A stretch of DNA of 64,000 nt, taken from positions 1,015,754 to 1,079,753 of the forward strand of contig NZ_LMSP01000001.1 in the NCBI RefSeq assembly GCF_001429545.1, written 5' to 3'. The stretch is from Paenibacillus sp. Soil787. Its GTDB lineage: Bacteria > Bacillota > Bacilli > Paenibacillales > NBRC-103111. The first letter of the stretch is position 1, and each line of letters starts with the position of its first letter. A program made the translations under genes and the position numbers. A model generated the notes under the pieces. That model saw only the letters and a list, made by a program, of their open reading frames with translations. It ran no database searches and had not been told where the DNA came from. Positions 41,403 to 50,589 of this stretch are shown piece after piece.

Positions 41403-43661
41403 TTACATCGTGCCGTGAAAAGTACGATGGATCACATCAAGCTGCTGTTCCTTGGTCAGCTTGATGAAATTTACCGCATAGCCGGAAACACGGATCGTCA
41501 ATTGTGGATAGAGCTCTGGATGCTCCATAGCATCCAACAACTTGGATCGATCAAATACATTAATATTCAAATGATGTCCATGATTCGCCATATAGCCATC
41601 GAGCAACGCGACCAGATTGGAGTTGCGTGTCTCTTCTTCACGACCGAGAGCCTTCGGTACGATGGAGAACGTGTTGGATATGCCATCAAGGCAATGCTCG
41701 TAAGGGAGCTTTGCGACAGATGCCAATGAAGCCAACGCACCTTTGCGGTCACGTCCATGCATAGGATTGGCGCCTGGTGCGAAGGGTTCTCCGGCTTTGC
41801 GGCCATCCGGTGTGCTTCCTGTCTTTTTCCCATACACGACATTGGATGTAATCGTTAGAACGGACATGGTTGGTACAGAACCGCGATACGTCTTGTGCTT
41901 CCTGATCTTATTCATGAATGTTTCCGTTACTTGCACGGCAATCGTATCGACACGCTCATCATTATTGCCATACTGCGGGTATTCGCCTTCAATTTGGAAA
42001 TCGACGGCAATGCCCTTCTCATTGCGGATCGGGCGGACCTTCGCATACTTAATGGCGCTAAGCGAATCAGCTACGACGGATAATCCTGCGATACCAGTAG
42101 CCATGGTGCGTATAATCTCGCGGTCGTGAAGAGCCATCTCCAGCCGCTCATAGCAGTATTTATCATGCATATAATGAATGACGTTAAGTGTATTAACATA
42201 CAGCTTCGCCAGCCACTCCATGACCGTATCAAATCTCTCCGCCACTTCTTCGTAATTCAGAACCTCGGAGGTTAACGGTGTTAATTGTGGGCCTACCTGT
42301 ATTCCTAGCTTCTCATCCACTCCGCCGTTAATCGCATAGAGCAGCGCTTTGGCTAAATTGGCGCGGGCGCCAAAGAATTGCATCTGCTTGCCGACCCGCA
42401 TAGCGGATACACAGCAAGCAATGCCGTAGTCATCCCCATAATAAGGCCTCATCAGATCATCATTCTCATATTGAATCGAACTGGTCTCAACGGATACCTT
42501 AGCACAATAAGCCTTAAAGCCCTCCGGCAGCTGAGTCGACCACAGAACAGTCAGATTAGGTTCAGGGGCAGGGCCCAAGTTATATAAAGTATGCAGGAAA
42601 CGGAACGAATTTTTCGTTACACGCGCTCTACCGTCCATGCCCATGCCGCCAATCGACTCTGTCACCCAGGTAGGGTCGCCGCTGAAAAGCTCGTTATAGT
42701 CAGGGGTGCGCAGAAATTTGACGATACGAAGCTTCATGACAAAATGGTCAACAAGCTCTTGCGCCTCTGCTTCCGTCAGCGTCCCCTCGCGTAAATCCCG
42801 TTCGATATAAATATCAAGAAAGCTTGATACGCGACCAAGGCTCATCGCCGCACCATTCTGCTCCTTAATGGCTGCTAAATAAGCAAAGTACAACCATTGC
42901 ACCGCTTCGGTGGCGTTAACAGCCCCCTTCGCAATATCGTAACCGTAGGTTCTGGCCATCTGCTTTAATTCACCGAGACTGCGGATTTGTTCGGATAGCT
43001 CTTCACGCAGCCGGATGACATCCTCTGTGATCGCGTCCACTTCCAGCAGCAGAAGATCATTCTTCTTCTCTTGGATTAGCCGGTCTACACCGTACAGAGC
43101 AACACGTCGGTAATCGCCAATAATGCGACCGCGCCCATAAGCATCTGGCAGACCCGTAATGATAGCAGCCTTACGTGCGGTTTTCATCTCGGAAGTGTAC
43201 GCGTCGAACACACCTTGGTTATGCGTTTTGCGAATATCGGTAAACACCCGAACAATTTCCTCCGGCAGCTTAAAGCCATAAGCCTCACAAGCGTCGATAA
43301 CCATCCGAATACCGCCGAAAGGTTGTACGGAACGCTTCAAAGGAGCATCGGTTTGCAGACCTACGATTTTCTCCTTATTCTGTGCGATATAGCCTGGCGC
43401 ATGGGAGGTAATCGTGGAGATCGTCTGGACATCAATGTCCAGCACGCCTCCGTTCTCTCGCTCTTGCTGGGTTAGCGTACTTACCATCCGCCATAGCTCA
43501 TTCGTCGCTTCTGTTGGACCTGCCAGGAAGGCATAATCTCCTGTGTAGACGGTTATGTTTTTAGCAATAAAGTCGTTTACATCGATGGACGTTTCCCAGT
43601 TCCCTTGGGTAAATTCTCTCCAACCATTCTCTATCCGTATCTCTTGCTCCCGTGTCGCCAT
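41403..43661 (-). CDS. pflB: Pyruvate formate-lyase
   Basis: 752 residues, the usual length. It converts pyruvate and CoA into acetyl-CoA and formate. The active-site cysteine pair is in [13 protein letters not shown], and the glycyl radical site near the C-terminus is [10 protein letters not shown]. It works without oxygen only, since the radical enzyme is cut by O2. It follows adhE by 26 bp and precedes pflA. Acetyl-CoA would be reduced to ethanol by AdhE and formate could leave through the FNT channel at 25816. Confidence 0.97.
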   Translation of the reverse strand: MATREQEIRIENGWREFTQGNWETSIDVNDFIAKNITVYTGDYAFLAGPTEATNELWRMVSTLTQQERENGGVLDIDVQTISTITSHAPGYIAQNKEKIVGLQTDAPLKRSVQPFGGIRMVIDACEAYGFKLPEEIVRVFTDIRKTHNQGVFDAYTSEMKTARKAAIITGLPDAYGRGRIIGDYRRVALYGVDRLIQEKKNDLLLLEVDAITEDVIRLREELSEQIRSLGELKQMARTYGYDIAKGAVNATEAVQWLYFAYLAAIKEQNGAAMSLGRVSSFLDIYIERDLREGTLTEAEAQELVDHFVMKLRIVKFLRTPDYNELFSGDPTWVTESIGGMGMDGRARVTKNSFRFLHTLYNLGPAPEPNLTVLWSTQLPEGFKAYCAKVSVETSSIQYENDDLMRPYYGDDYGIACCVSAMRVGKQMQFFGARANLAKALLYAINGGVDEKLGIQVGPQLTPLTSEVLNYEEVAERFDTVMEWLAKLYVNTLNVIHYMHDKYCYERLEMALHDREIIRTMATGIAGLSVVADSLSAIKYAKVRPIRNEKGIAVDFQIEGEYPQYGNNDERVDTIAVQVTETFMNKIRKHKTYRGSVPTMSVLTITSNVVYGKKTGSTPDGRKAGEPFAPGANPMHGRDRKGALASLASVAKLPYEHCLDGISNTFSIVPKALGREEETRNSNLVALLDGYMANHGHHLNINVFDRSKLLDAMEHPELYPQLTIRVSGYAVNFIKLTKEQQLDVIHRTFHGTM

Positions 43662-43687
43662 GATGAAGCCTCCTTAATTATGCACGA

Positions 43688-46294
43688 TTAAAACTTACCG
43701 TAAAAAGCATTTCGATACACGTCAGCCAGCTCAGTCACTAACGGCATCCGAGGATTCGCTGTTGTACACTGATCTTCAAACGCGCGATCCGCCAAGTAAT
43801 CTACACGCGTCTCGAATTGCTCCGCCTGGAACCCAAGATCCTGAAATTTCTCCGGAATACCGAGGATTTTGTTTAGCTTGCGGATCGCCTCGATAAGGCT
43901 GTTCACGCCTTCTTCGGTTGTCTTAGCGGGAAGTCCCAGCATGCGGGCGATTTCTGCGTAGCGTTGATCCGCTACGAAGTGATCGTATTTCGGGAACGAA
44001 GTGAACTTCGTCGGCTTTTGAGCATTATAGCGAATGACATGCGGCATCAGAATCGCGTTGGTACGTCCATGAGCTGTGTGATATTCGCCGCCCCATTTAT
44101 GCGCCAAGCTGTGATTAATACCAAGGAAAGCATTCGCAAAGGCCATACCGGCTATTGTTGAGGCATTATGCATCTTCTCACGTGCAAGAGGATCTCCTGT
44201 GGCATACGATTTCTCTAAGTTTTGGAACACTAATTGGATGGCTTTCATCGCTAATCCGTCAGAATAATCGTTCGCCATCACAGACACATACGCTTCAATA
44301 GCATGAGTTAGGACATCCATACCGGTGTCGGCTACCGCGGTCTTCGGCAAGCTGTATACATAATCAGGATCAATAATGGCAACATCCGGTGTAAGCTCAT
44401 AATCAGCAAGCGGGTACTTGGTATTGCCCTTCTCTTTATCTGTAATTACGGCGAAAGACGTCACTTCCGAACCTGTCCCCGATGTCGTAGGAATGGCTAC
44501 AAATTTCGCTTTGCGTCCCAGACGCGGATATTTGTAAACCCGTTTACGGATATCCATGAATTTTTGCTTTAAGGCATCAAAGCTGGTATCTGGGTATTCG
44601 TAGAACAGCCACATCGCTTTAGCCGCATCCATCGGTGACCCGCCGCCCAAGGCGATAATGCAATCCGGCTGGAAGCTTGCCATCTGTGCCCGACCGCGTT
44701 CTACTGTTTCAACGGACGGATCAGGTTCCACATCGGAAAACACTTCGATATACACAGGCAGTTGTCGCTTGCGGAGGTAATATTCAACGCGCTCTACGTA
44801 ACCGAGCTTCACCATCATGGGATCCGTGACAATCATGACCCGTGTAATGTCCGGCATTTTTTCTAAATACTGAGTAGCTCCCTTTTCAAAATAAATCTTC
44901 GGCGGTATCTTGAACCACTGCATATTGACGGTGCGGTAAGCAACCCGCTTCACATTGATCAGATTCACGGCGCTCACGTTAGAGGTTGTGGAGTTATGAC
45001 CATATGAGCCGCAGCCTAGTGTTAAGGAAGGCAAGTTCGTATTATAAATGTCCCCGATAGCGCCATGCGTGGAAGGTGAGTTAACAATGACACGTCCTGT
45101 TTGAAGCTTACCTGCGAACGCCTGGATGACCTCCGGATTCTGTGAGTGAATGACAGAGGAATGTCCCATGCCGCCGAATTTCACCACTTCCACAGCCCGG
45201 TCAATGCCTTGCTCCGCGTTCTTCACTTTGTAACAAGCGAGCACAGGGCTTAGCTTTTCAGCTGATAACGGGAATGCCTCACCGACGCCGGCTAGCTCTG
45301 CGACCAGTATCTTCGTTGCCATAGGCACCTTAATCCCAGCCATCTCGGCTATTTTCACAGAAGATTGACCGACAATAACCGCGTTAACCGCACATTTCTC
45401 ACTGTTAATCACTAATTTGGAGACAGCTTCCGTTTCTTCTTTATTTAAAAAGTAACAGCCCTGCTCTGTCATCAATTTTTTTGTTTCCGCGTAGAGCGAT
45501 TCCTCAATAATGACTGCTTGTTCGGAGGCGCAAATCATGCCGTTATCAAAGGTCTTAGATAGGATCAAGTCATTCACAGCCTGCGGCAAATTCGCTGTCT
45601 TCTCTATGAAGCAAGGAACATTGCCAGGTCCGACGCCCAAGGCTGGCTTGCCGGTGCTATAGGCTGCTTTCACCATTGAAGAGCCTCCCGTAGCTAGAAC
45701 AAGCGCCACATCGGGATGATTCATCAGCAGCTGGGTAGCTTCCACAGATGGGTGCTTCACCCATTGAATACAATGCTCTGGTGCGCCGGCCTTAACTGCC
45801 GCATCCAGTAAAGTCGCTGCTGCCGAAGCACTTGATTGCTGCGCAGATGGATGGAAGGCGAAGATGATCGGGTTGCGAGTTTTTGTCGCAATTAATGACT
45901 TGAACATCGTCGTCGAAGTCGGATTCGTGACAGGCGTAACACCAGCGATAATGCCCACGGGCTCAGCCACCATTCGGTAGTTCTCATACGCGTTTTCCTC
46001 AATCACACCGACCGTCTTGTTATTTTTGATACTGTGATAAATATATTCAGTAGCGAATAAATTTTTGGTAATTTTATCTTCATACACACCACGGCCGGTT
46101 TCCTCCACAGCAAGCTTAGCGAGAACCATGTGCCTATCGATGCCGGCTAATGCCATTTGCTGAATGATATGGTCTACCTGATCTTGATCCAGCTTTAGAA
46201 ATTGCTGCTGTGCTTCTTTCGCTCTGGCCACCAGCCGGCCCACTTCCTCTTGCGCTGAAATCCGTTCATTCATCTTCGCTTCTTTGGTTGTCAT
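43688..46294 (-). CDS. adhE: Bifunctional acetaldehyde-CoA/alcohol dehydrogenase
   Basis: 868 residues. The N-terminal half is an aldehyde dehydrogenase (active cysteine in DNGMICASEQAVII) that reduces acetyl-CoA to acetaldehyde; the C-terminal half is an iron-type alcohol dehydrogenase (GGGSPMDAAKAMW, and the iron-binding HSLAHKWGGEYHTAHG histidines) that forms ethanol. Both steps use NADH, so the enzyme restores NAD+ during fermentation. AAAGGAG is about 10 bp before ATG 46294. First gene of the adhE-pflB-pflA operon. Confidence 0.97.
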   Translation of the reverse strand: MTTKEAKMNERISAQEEVGRLVARAKEAQQQFLKLDQDQVDHIIQQMALAGIDRHMVLAKLAVEETGRGVYEDKITKNLFATEYIYHSIKNNKTVGVIEENAYENYRMVAEPVGIIAGVTPVTNPTSTTMFKSLIATKTRNPIIFAFHPSAQQSSASAAATLLDAAVKAGAPEHCIQWVKHPSVEATQLLMNHPDVALVLATGGSSMVKAAYSTGKPALGVGPGNVPCFIEKTANLPQAVNDLILSKTFDNGMICASEQAVIIEESLYAETKKLMTEQGCYFLNKEETEAVSKLVINSEKCAVNAVIVGQSSVKIAEMAGIKVPMATKILVAELAGVGEAFPLSAEKLSPVLACYKVKNAEQGIDRAVEVVKFGGMGHSSVIHSQNPEVIQAFAGKLQTGRVIVNSPSTHGAIGDIYNTNLPSLTLGCGSYGHNSTTSNVSAVNLINVKRVAYRTVNMQWFKIPPKIYFEKGATQYLEKMPDITRVMIVTDPMMVKLGYVERVEYYLRKRQLPVYIEVFSDVEPDPSVETVERGRAQMASFQPDCIIALGGGSPMDAAKAMWLFYEYPDTSFDALKQKFMDIRKRVYKYPRLGRKAKFVAIPTTSGTGSEVTSFAVITDKEKGNTKYPLADYELTPDVAIIDPDYVYSLPKTAVADTGMDVLTHAIEAYVSVMANDYSDGLAMKAIQLVFQNLEKSYATGDPLAREKMHNASTIAGMAFANAFLGINHSLAHKWGGEYHTAHGRTNAILMPHVIRYNAQKPTKFTSFPKYDHFVADQRYAEIARMLGLPAKTTEEGVNSLIEAIRKLNKILGIPEKFQDLGFQAEQFETRVDYLADRAFEDQCTTANPRMPLVTELADVYRNAFYGKF

Positions 46295-46355
46295 GATTCT
46301 ATCACTCCTTTATTTTCATTCCATGTGAAGCCGTTAACTTGTTGTTTCTACCCTT

Positions 46356-46398
46356 AGATTAAGCTTAATCAGGTACCCTAACTATGATAAAAATCACA
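46356..46398 (-). promoter_or_regulatory. Proximal Fnr box of adhE-pflBA
   Basis: TATGA-TAAAAA-TCACA (46383-46398) centred 32 bp from TAATCT (minus strand, 46356-46361), a weak -10. Confidence 0.55.
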
Positions 46399-46434
46399 AT
46401 ACGAAAAGTTAAAGCGATTTCTTCCTTGACTGTT

Positions 46435-46452
46435 TTGTGAATAATTTCACAT
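46435..46452 (-). promoter_or_regulatory. Rex-type (or Fnr) operator upstream of adhE
   Basis: TTGTGAA-TAAT-TTCACAT matches the NADH-sensing Rex repressor consensus TTGTGAA-N4-TTCACAA at 13 of 14 fixed positions, and also reads as an Fnr box (TGTGA-N6-TCACA). adhE is a classical Rex target in Firmicutes. Confidence 0.6.
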
Positions 46453-46467
46453 TCTAATTTACAAGTA

Positions 46468-46500
46468 AAGCGGCAGTTCTATTTTCATAAAATTGCCGCC
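46468..46500 (-). terminator. Terminator of the ba3 oxidase operon
   Basis: GCGGCA/TGCCGC stem around an AT-rich loop that can pair further, 25 bp beyond the stop codon of the oxidase subunit I gene. Confidence 0.65.
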
Positions 46501-46524
46501 TGCTGCCACCCTGCATTTCGTTGA

Positions 46525-48201
46525 TTACCAAGTGATGAAACCTTTTGAACCCGGGGCTGGATTTATGATCATATCCATCAGTGGTATTGTATAAGCAAAC
46601 AATATTAACAGAATCGATACCGTGATCCAAATCCGCCAACGATCCAAATAGGCCGGCGTTGCTTCCGCTGATTCCATAGCCTCGCCTATCGGATACTCGG
46701 TCTCCCCTTTAGGCGCACGCAACAAGGCAAAGACGTTATAGACCATAAGCAGCACACCGATGAATAACACGGTTCCGCCAATTGCCATGAAGACGTAATA
46801 CGGCATCCAGCCCGCTGCATCGGCACTTCCTTCATAGTTCGTGAAAGCTGTTCGCCTCGGTGCGCCGAACAATCCGACTAGATGCATAGCACCTGACATG
46901 AAGAACATGCCCACACACCATATGATGGTTTGGATAATGCCTAATTTATTCATTCGGGCTGTTAACACACGTCCGGTAACAACTGGGATTAACCAATATG
47001 TAATCCCAAAGAATGTCAGCGCGACACTTGTCGCAACCGTTAAGTGAAAGTGCCCGGTAACCCATAAGGTATTATGAATAACGGCATTCATTTGATTACT
47101 TGCGTTGATCAGACCGCCTGCTCCAGCAGGGATAAAGATCAGCATTCCCATGAAAGGAGCGAAGAATCGGACATCCTTCCAGGGCATCTTTTTCACCCAC
47201 CCGAATAGCCCCTTTGCCCCTAGAGCACGACCATTCAGCTCAAAAGTCGCAAATAGAGAGAATACCGTCATAAGAGACGGAATGACCACCATAAATGTCA
47301 ATATGACCTGTAAGTATTTCCAAAAAGAACTAATACCGGGCTCCATTAACTGATGGTGAAAGCCTACCGGAATCGAGAATAATAACAAGAGAATAAAGGA
47401 GAGTCTGGCGAGCGCATCGCTGTATATTTTGCCTCCAATAATTTTCGGAATTATCACATACCAGCAAATATAAGCCGGCATTAGCCAGAAATAAACCAGT
47501 GGATGTCCGAAGTACCAGAACAAAGTTCGGCTCAACATCACATTAATGGTTTCCACCCAGCCGAAGGACCAAGGAATGAGTTGAATCAACACCTCCGCCG
47601 CAACCCCGATTGTTGCGATTTGCCACATCAGGAACGTCACAACAGACATAAAGGCGAATAGCGGAGACAGCTTGCCTGCATGTGTCCTTTTCCAATATTT
47701 ATACTGATAAAAAATGCCCCAACCGCTGATCCAGCTTCCTACCACCAGCATCGCTAAACCTATATAAAAGTAGGGGGATGCTTTCAAAGGTGCATAGAAG
47801 GTGTACAGTACGCTAGCCTTTCCTGTTAATACCATGACAACTCCAAGAATGGTCCCTGCTGTCATGAAAACAAATCCAGCCCACCCCATTCTATGAACCA
47901 CTGGAAGCAGTTTGCCACCTAACGTATAGGACATGCCAGAATAAATAAAGCCGATAATAAAATACGTTGTAAACACAATCGCCATCAAAACCCCGTGCGC
48001 GGTTAACAGCTCGTAATAACCAATTCCATAAGGTAAATTAATCGTTCCGCTCTTCACCATCGTTTGAAGTAGTCCTGCAATACCGCCGATGAGCAGCGCT
48101 ATGAATGCTACAAGGATATAGGCGACAACAAGCTTACCATCCTTGAGATCAAATTTATGAGACTTCAACGATAAATGTCCCGTTCTCACGTTGTCTTCCA
48201 C
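46525..48201 (-). CDS. cbaA: ba3-type haem-copper oxidase subunit I
   Basis: 558 residues with 13 or so membrane helices. GHPLVYFWLMPAYICWY contains the copper-B histidine and cross-linking tyrosine in the B-family (ba3) form, HH in GFHHQLMEPG gives the other copper ligands, and TGHFHLTVATSVALTF the haem ligands. B-family oxidases reduce O2 with high affinity and pump fewer protons per electron; related enzymes can also reduce NO. It stands in an operon behind an Fnr-type promoter, which suggests use at low oxygen. No subunit III is present, as usual for the family. Confidence 0.9.
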   Translation of the reverse strand: MEDNVRTGHLSLKSHKFDLKDGKLVVAYILVAFIALLIGGIAGLLQTMVKSGTINLPYGIGYYELLTAHGVLMAIVFTTYFIIGFIYSGMSYTLGGKLLPVVHRMGWAGFVFMTAGTILGVVMVLTGKASVLYTFYAPLKASPYFYIGLAMLVVGSWISGWGIFYQYKYWKRTHAGKLSPLFAFMSVVTFLMWQIATIGVAAEVLIQLIPWSFGWVETINVMLSRTLFWYFGHPLVYFWLMPAYICWYVIIPKIIGGKIYSDALARLSFILLLLFSIPVGFHHQLMEPGISSFWKYLQVILTFMVVIPSLMTVFSLFATFELNGRALGAKGLFGWVKKMPWKDVRFFAPFMGMLIFIPAGAGGLINASNQMNAVIHNTLWVTGHFHLTVATSVALTFFGITYWLIPVVTGRVLTARMNKLGIIQTIIWCVGMFFMSGAMHLVGLFGAPRRTAFTNYEGSADAAGWMPYYVFMAIGGTVLFIGVLLMVYNVFALLRAPKGETEYPIGEAMESAEATPAYLDRWRIWITVSILLILFAYTIPLMDMIINPAPGSKGFITW

Positions 48202-48221
48202 CTTTCCACCCTAATCTTCTA

Positions 48222-48692
48222 TTATTTAACGATAATGGTTGTTTTCATAAATTCATGTGCACCGCCGCAATATTCATTGCACAGGATCAAGTATTCACCC
48301 GGTTTCGTAAATGTGTGGCTTACGTGACTAACTTCTCCGGGAACAAGCATCATGTTGATGTTCGTGCCAGGAATCTCAAAGCCGTGTACCACATCTTGCG
48401 TTGTTACTATAAAGTTGATAGTCGCTCCTACAGGAATTTCCATCTTATCCGGCGCATAGCCGAACGTAAATGCTGTCATGACCGCCTCATACTTATTGTC
48501 ATCGATGAGGTGCAGTCCAGGCTTATCGAAAGGCTCGGTTTCCGTCACCTTAGCAGGATCAATCTGATGGTGATGCGCACTTGGAGGCTTGACTCCCATT
48601 GCAAATGCTGAGACCCCCAGCACAGCTAGAAATACAAACAGCATGACGATCCCAATGGTTAACCAGATTTTTTCGAGTTTATGGATATGCAT
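48222..48692 (-). CDS. cbaB: ba3-type oxidase subunit II (CuA)
   Basis: 156 residues with one N-terminal membrane helix (IWLTIGIVMLFVFLAVLGV), a histidine-rich linker (AHHHQ) and a cupredoxin domain. The binuclear CuA site is seen in CNEYCGGAHEFM and the earlier histidine in DVVHGFEIPG. It accepts electrons from a cytochrome c or blue copper donor on the outer face. It follows the 51-residue gene and precedes cbaA by 20 bp. Confidence 0.9.
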   Translation of the reverse strand: MHIHKLEKIWLTIGIVMLFVFLAVLGVSAFAMGVKPPSAHHHQIDPAKVTETEPFDKPGLHLIDDNKYEAVMTAFTFGYAPDKMEIPVGATINFIVTTQDVVHGFEIPGTNINMMLVPGEVSHVSHTFTKPGEYLILCNEYCGGAHEFMKTTIIVK

Positions 48693-48719
48693 AATCTAGA
48701 CCACCCTTTACATTGTGTT

Positions 48720-48875
48720 TTACTGTCTGGATATAAAAAGAATAAATACCGCGACCCAACTGATAACCAAGAAGAGTCCTAATAGCAAAACCGAGGCAAA
48801 GGTTCCATTTAGGGAAGGTTCATGATCTGTTTTAGTGATTTCAGAACCTTGTGCATCTTCTTTTCGGCTACTCAT
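48720..48875 (-). CDS. Single-helix small subunit of the ba3 oxidase
   Basis: 51 residues, short but with a good site (AGGGGGTG 6 bp before ATG 48875). Sequence begins MSSRKEDAQGSEITK and has one C-terminal membrane helix (LLGLFLVISWVAVFILF). It lies directly before subunit II and its place and size match the subunit IIa of ba3 oxidases (about 34-50 residues), so I call it a structural subunit. Confidence 0.7.
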   Translation of the reverse strand: MSSRKEDAQGSEITKTDHEPSLNGTFASVLLLGLFLVISWVAVFILFISRQ

Positions 48876-48911
48876 ACCAAACACCCCCTGTTGTGTGAAC
48901 TCCTTGCGTTG

Positions 48912-48954
48912 ATCTTATTAAATTCCCCCTTCCTTCACTGTGACTTTTCTCACG
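48912..48954 (-). promoter_or_regulatory. Fnr-box promoter of the ba3 oxidase operon
   Basis: TGTGA-CTTTTC-TCACG (48939-48954) centred exactly 32 bp from TAAGAT (minus strand, 48912-48917). Confidence 0.7.
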
Positions 48955-48982
48955 ATCTCCAATGGTAATCATGAACAATTCG

Positions 48983-49594
48983 TTACTTCTGTTGATTTTC
49001 CAAGTACTGTATGGCCTCATAGTCCTCAAACGTCTTGATATTGGAAACAAAATTCAAATCAACGCCATTCTCAAGTAAGAAACGATCCCCTAGCTCGCTC
49101 CAAAAAACACGGTTTAGCAAGGCTGAAACTTTGGTTTCCCCTTGATGTAATAGAGGTACGATGTAGGACGCACAGGTTCGATCATAAATGCCATGCAATG
49201 GATAAAGCTCGCCGGCCACCAAGGGAACAACGGCCTCAAATCCATCCAGCTTTCTTTGCAACATCAACTGAGCGGCTTTACTAGATATAAAGGGCATATC
49301 GCACCCAACTACCCAGACGGAAGTATGTTTAGCTAGAGATAATGCGGCGTGCATACCGCCAAGAGGCCCATGACCTGCAAAAAAATCCGTAATAATACGA
49401 ACGGAACGATCGACTTTGTTTAGATAGGGCTTGGGATCATTGGTAACAATAATCAACTCATCGCATATTTCCCTCATACTATCTATTTGTCGGACAATAA
49501 GAGGCTTTCCGCCAAACGGAAGCAATGCCTTCAGTTCTCCATTCATTCGACGGTTAGCTCCACCAGCCAAAATAACTCCTGAAAGCATACCCAT
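48983..49594 (-). CDS. mobA: Molybdenum cofactor guanylyltransferase
   Basis: About 203 residues with the nucleotidyltransferase signature SGVILAGGANRRMNGELKAL and VVGCDMPFIS, which bind GTP and metal. It attaches GMP to molybdopterin to give the bis-MGD cofactor needed by enzymes such as the NasC-like protein at 33971. AAGGAG precedes ATG 49594 by 5 bp; ATG 49588 is a possible alternative. It is monocistronic behind its own Fnr-type promoter, so cofactor supply is matched to nitrate reductase synthesis. Confidence 0.92.
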   Translation of the reverse strand: MGMLSGVILAGGANRRMNGELKALLPFGGKPLIVRQIDSMREICDELIIVTNDPKPYLNKVDRSVRIITDFFAGHGPLGGMHAALSLAKHTSVWVVGCDMPFISSKAAQLMLQRKLDGFEAVVPLVAGELYPLHGIYDRTCASYIVPLLHQGETKVSALLNRVFWSELGDRFLLENGVDLNFVSNIKTFEDYEAIQYLENQQK

Positions 49595-49626
49595 CACTTC
49601 TCCTTTTCAAATTCTTGTATAGGTCC

Positions 49627-49669
49627 ACTTTAGACAAAATAACTTCGCCTGTAAGTGAAAAATGTCACA
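49627..49669 (-). promoter_or_regulatory. Fnr-box promoter of mobA
   Basis: AGTGA-AAAATG-TCACA (49654-49669) centred exactly 32 bp from TAAAGT (minus strand, 49627-49632). Confidence 0.7.
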
Positions 49670-49685
49670 CTCCCGTAATACCTGT

Positions 49686-49729
49686 TGTGACACAAATCAC
49701 ATCGAACGATTTAAAAAAAGAGATATACT
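49686..49729 (+). promoter_or_regulatory. Fnr-box promoter of fnr copy 2 (autoregulation)
   Basis: TGTGA-CACAAA-TCACA (49686-49701) centred 33 bp from TATACT (49724-49729). The box of divergent mobA is 32 bp away (centre to centre), so adjacent boxes serve the two directions. Confidence 0.8.
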
Positions 49730-49765
49730 ATATAAGCTGATTTGGGAATTGGAGGGATGAGACGA

Positions 49766-50488
49766 ATGAACGAAAGAGTTTCTTTGCATGAAGAAGTGGG
49801 TGTCCGGAATACAGAATGCCTTTCTGCCGATAATCTAGCTAAACTACAGCAAATCATGTACGAGTCAAAAGTCACAAAGGGGTCGCGTCTCTTCTGGGAG
49901 GGAGACATCGCTGACAAGTTATACTTTATCAAGAGCGGACGAGTTAAAATGACAAAGTCTACGGATGAAGGAAGGCACTTTATTTTGTACATGTATCAGG
50001 AAGGCGATCTATTTGGTCAAGTTGACCCTTTTTGCCAATCCACTCATATCTTCAATGCAGAGGTAATCGAGGATAGTGTCATCGGGGTTATTTTGCAGAA
50101 GGATTTAGAGGTATTGCTCTGGCAAAATGGAGATCTAGCTGTTGAATTCATGAAATGGATGGGACTTGTCCATCGTATGACGCAGACCAAGTTCCGCGAT
50201 TTGATGATGTTTGGTAAACATGGCGCCTTATGTTCGCTTCTTATCAGACTTACTAACTCCTATGGTAAAGAGCAAGGCAACCACATTTTAATCACAAAGA
50301 CGCATACCCATACAGAACTTGCTGATATGATCGGGGCTACGCGAGAGAGTGTAAATCGAATGCTAAGTGAGCTTCGGAGAGCAAATGCCATCCACATCGA
50401 AAATAATCATATCCTTGTAAAAGATCTATCGTATCTTCAGAATATTTGCCATTGCGAAAGTTGCCCTAAAGACATCTGTAGAATGTAA
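49766..50488 (+). CDS. fnr: Fnr regulator, copy 2
   Basis: About 240 residues, clearly a paralogue of the gene at 29357: same cyclic-nucleotide-like fold, FMKWMGLVHRMTQTKFRDLM helix, helix-turn-helix (ELADMIGATRESVNRMLSEL) and tail CHCESCPKDICRM with three cluster cysteines, plus the DPF aspartate. GGAGGG at 49751-49756 is 9 bp before ATG 49766; a TTG at 49742 and an ATG at 49757 are poorly spaced. Its own promoter carries an Fnr box, so it is likely positively autoregulated or driven by copy 1. The two probably read the same boxes, perhaps at different oxygen levels. Confidence 0.93.
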   Translation: MNERVSLHEEVGVRNTECLSADNLAKLQQIMYESKVTKGSRLFWEGDIADKLYFIKSGRVKMTKSTDEGRHFILYMYQEGDLFGQVDPFCQSTHIFNAEVIEDSVIGVILQKDLEVLLWQNGDLAVEFMKWMGLVHRMTQTKFRDLMMFGKHGALCSLLIRLTNSYGKEQGNHILITKTHTHTELADMIGATRESVNRMLSELRRANAIHIENNHILVKDLSYLQNICHCESCPKDICRM

Positions 50489-50511
50489 GCACTGCATGCT
50501 AAACATAAATA

Positions 50512-50557
50512 AACACCTATTCTTACTCTCAGATTACGGAGTAGAAGAACAGGTGTT
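50512..50557. terminator. Bidirectional terminator
   Basis: AACACCTATTCTTACTC pairs with GAGTAGAAGAACAGGTGTT across a short loop, between the convergent fnr copy 2 and DoxX genes. Confidence 0.75.
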
Positions 50558-50589
50558 ATCACTATTTAACATTGGATTATGCCCTCATC

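Noticed and set aside
41743-42129. A 128-codon plus-strand frame inside pflB
   Set aside because: It is the antisense shadow of highly conserved PflB sequence.
46454-46639. A 61-codon minus-strand frame between adhE and the oxidase
   Set aside because: It overlaps the end of the oxidase subunit I gene in another frame and spans the terminator hairpin.
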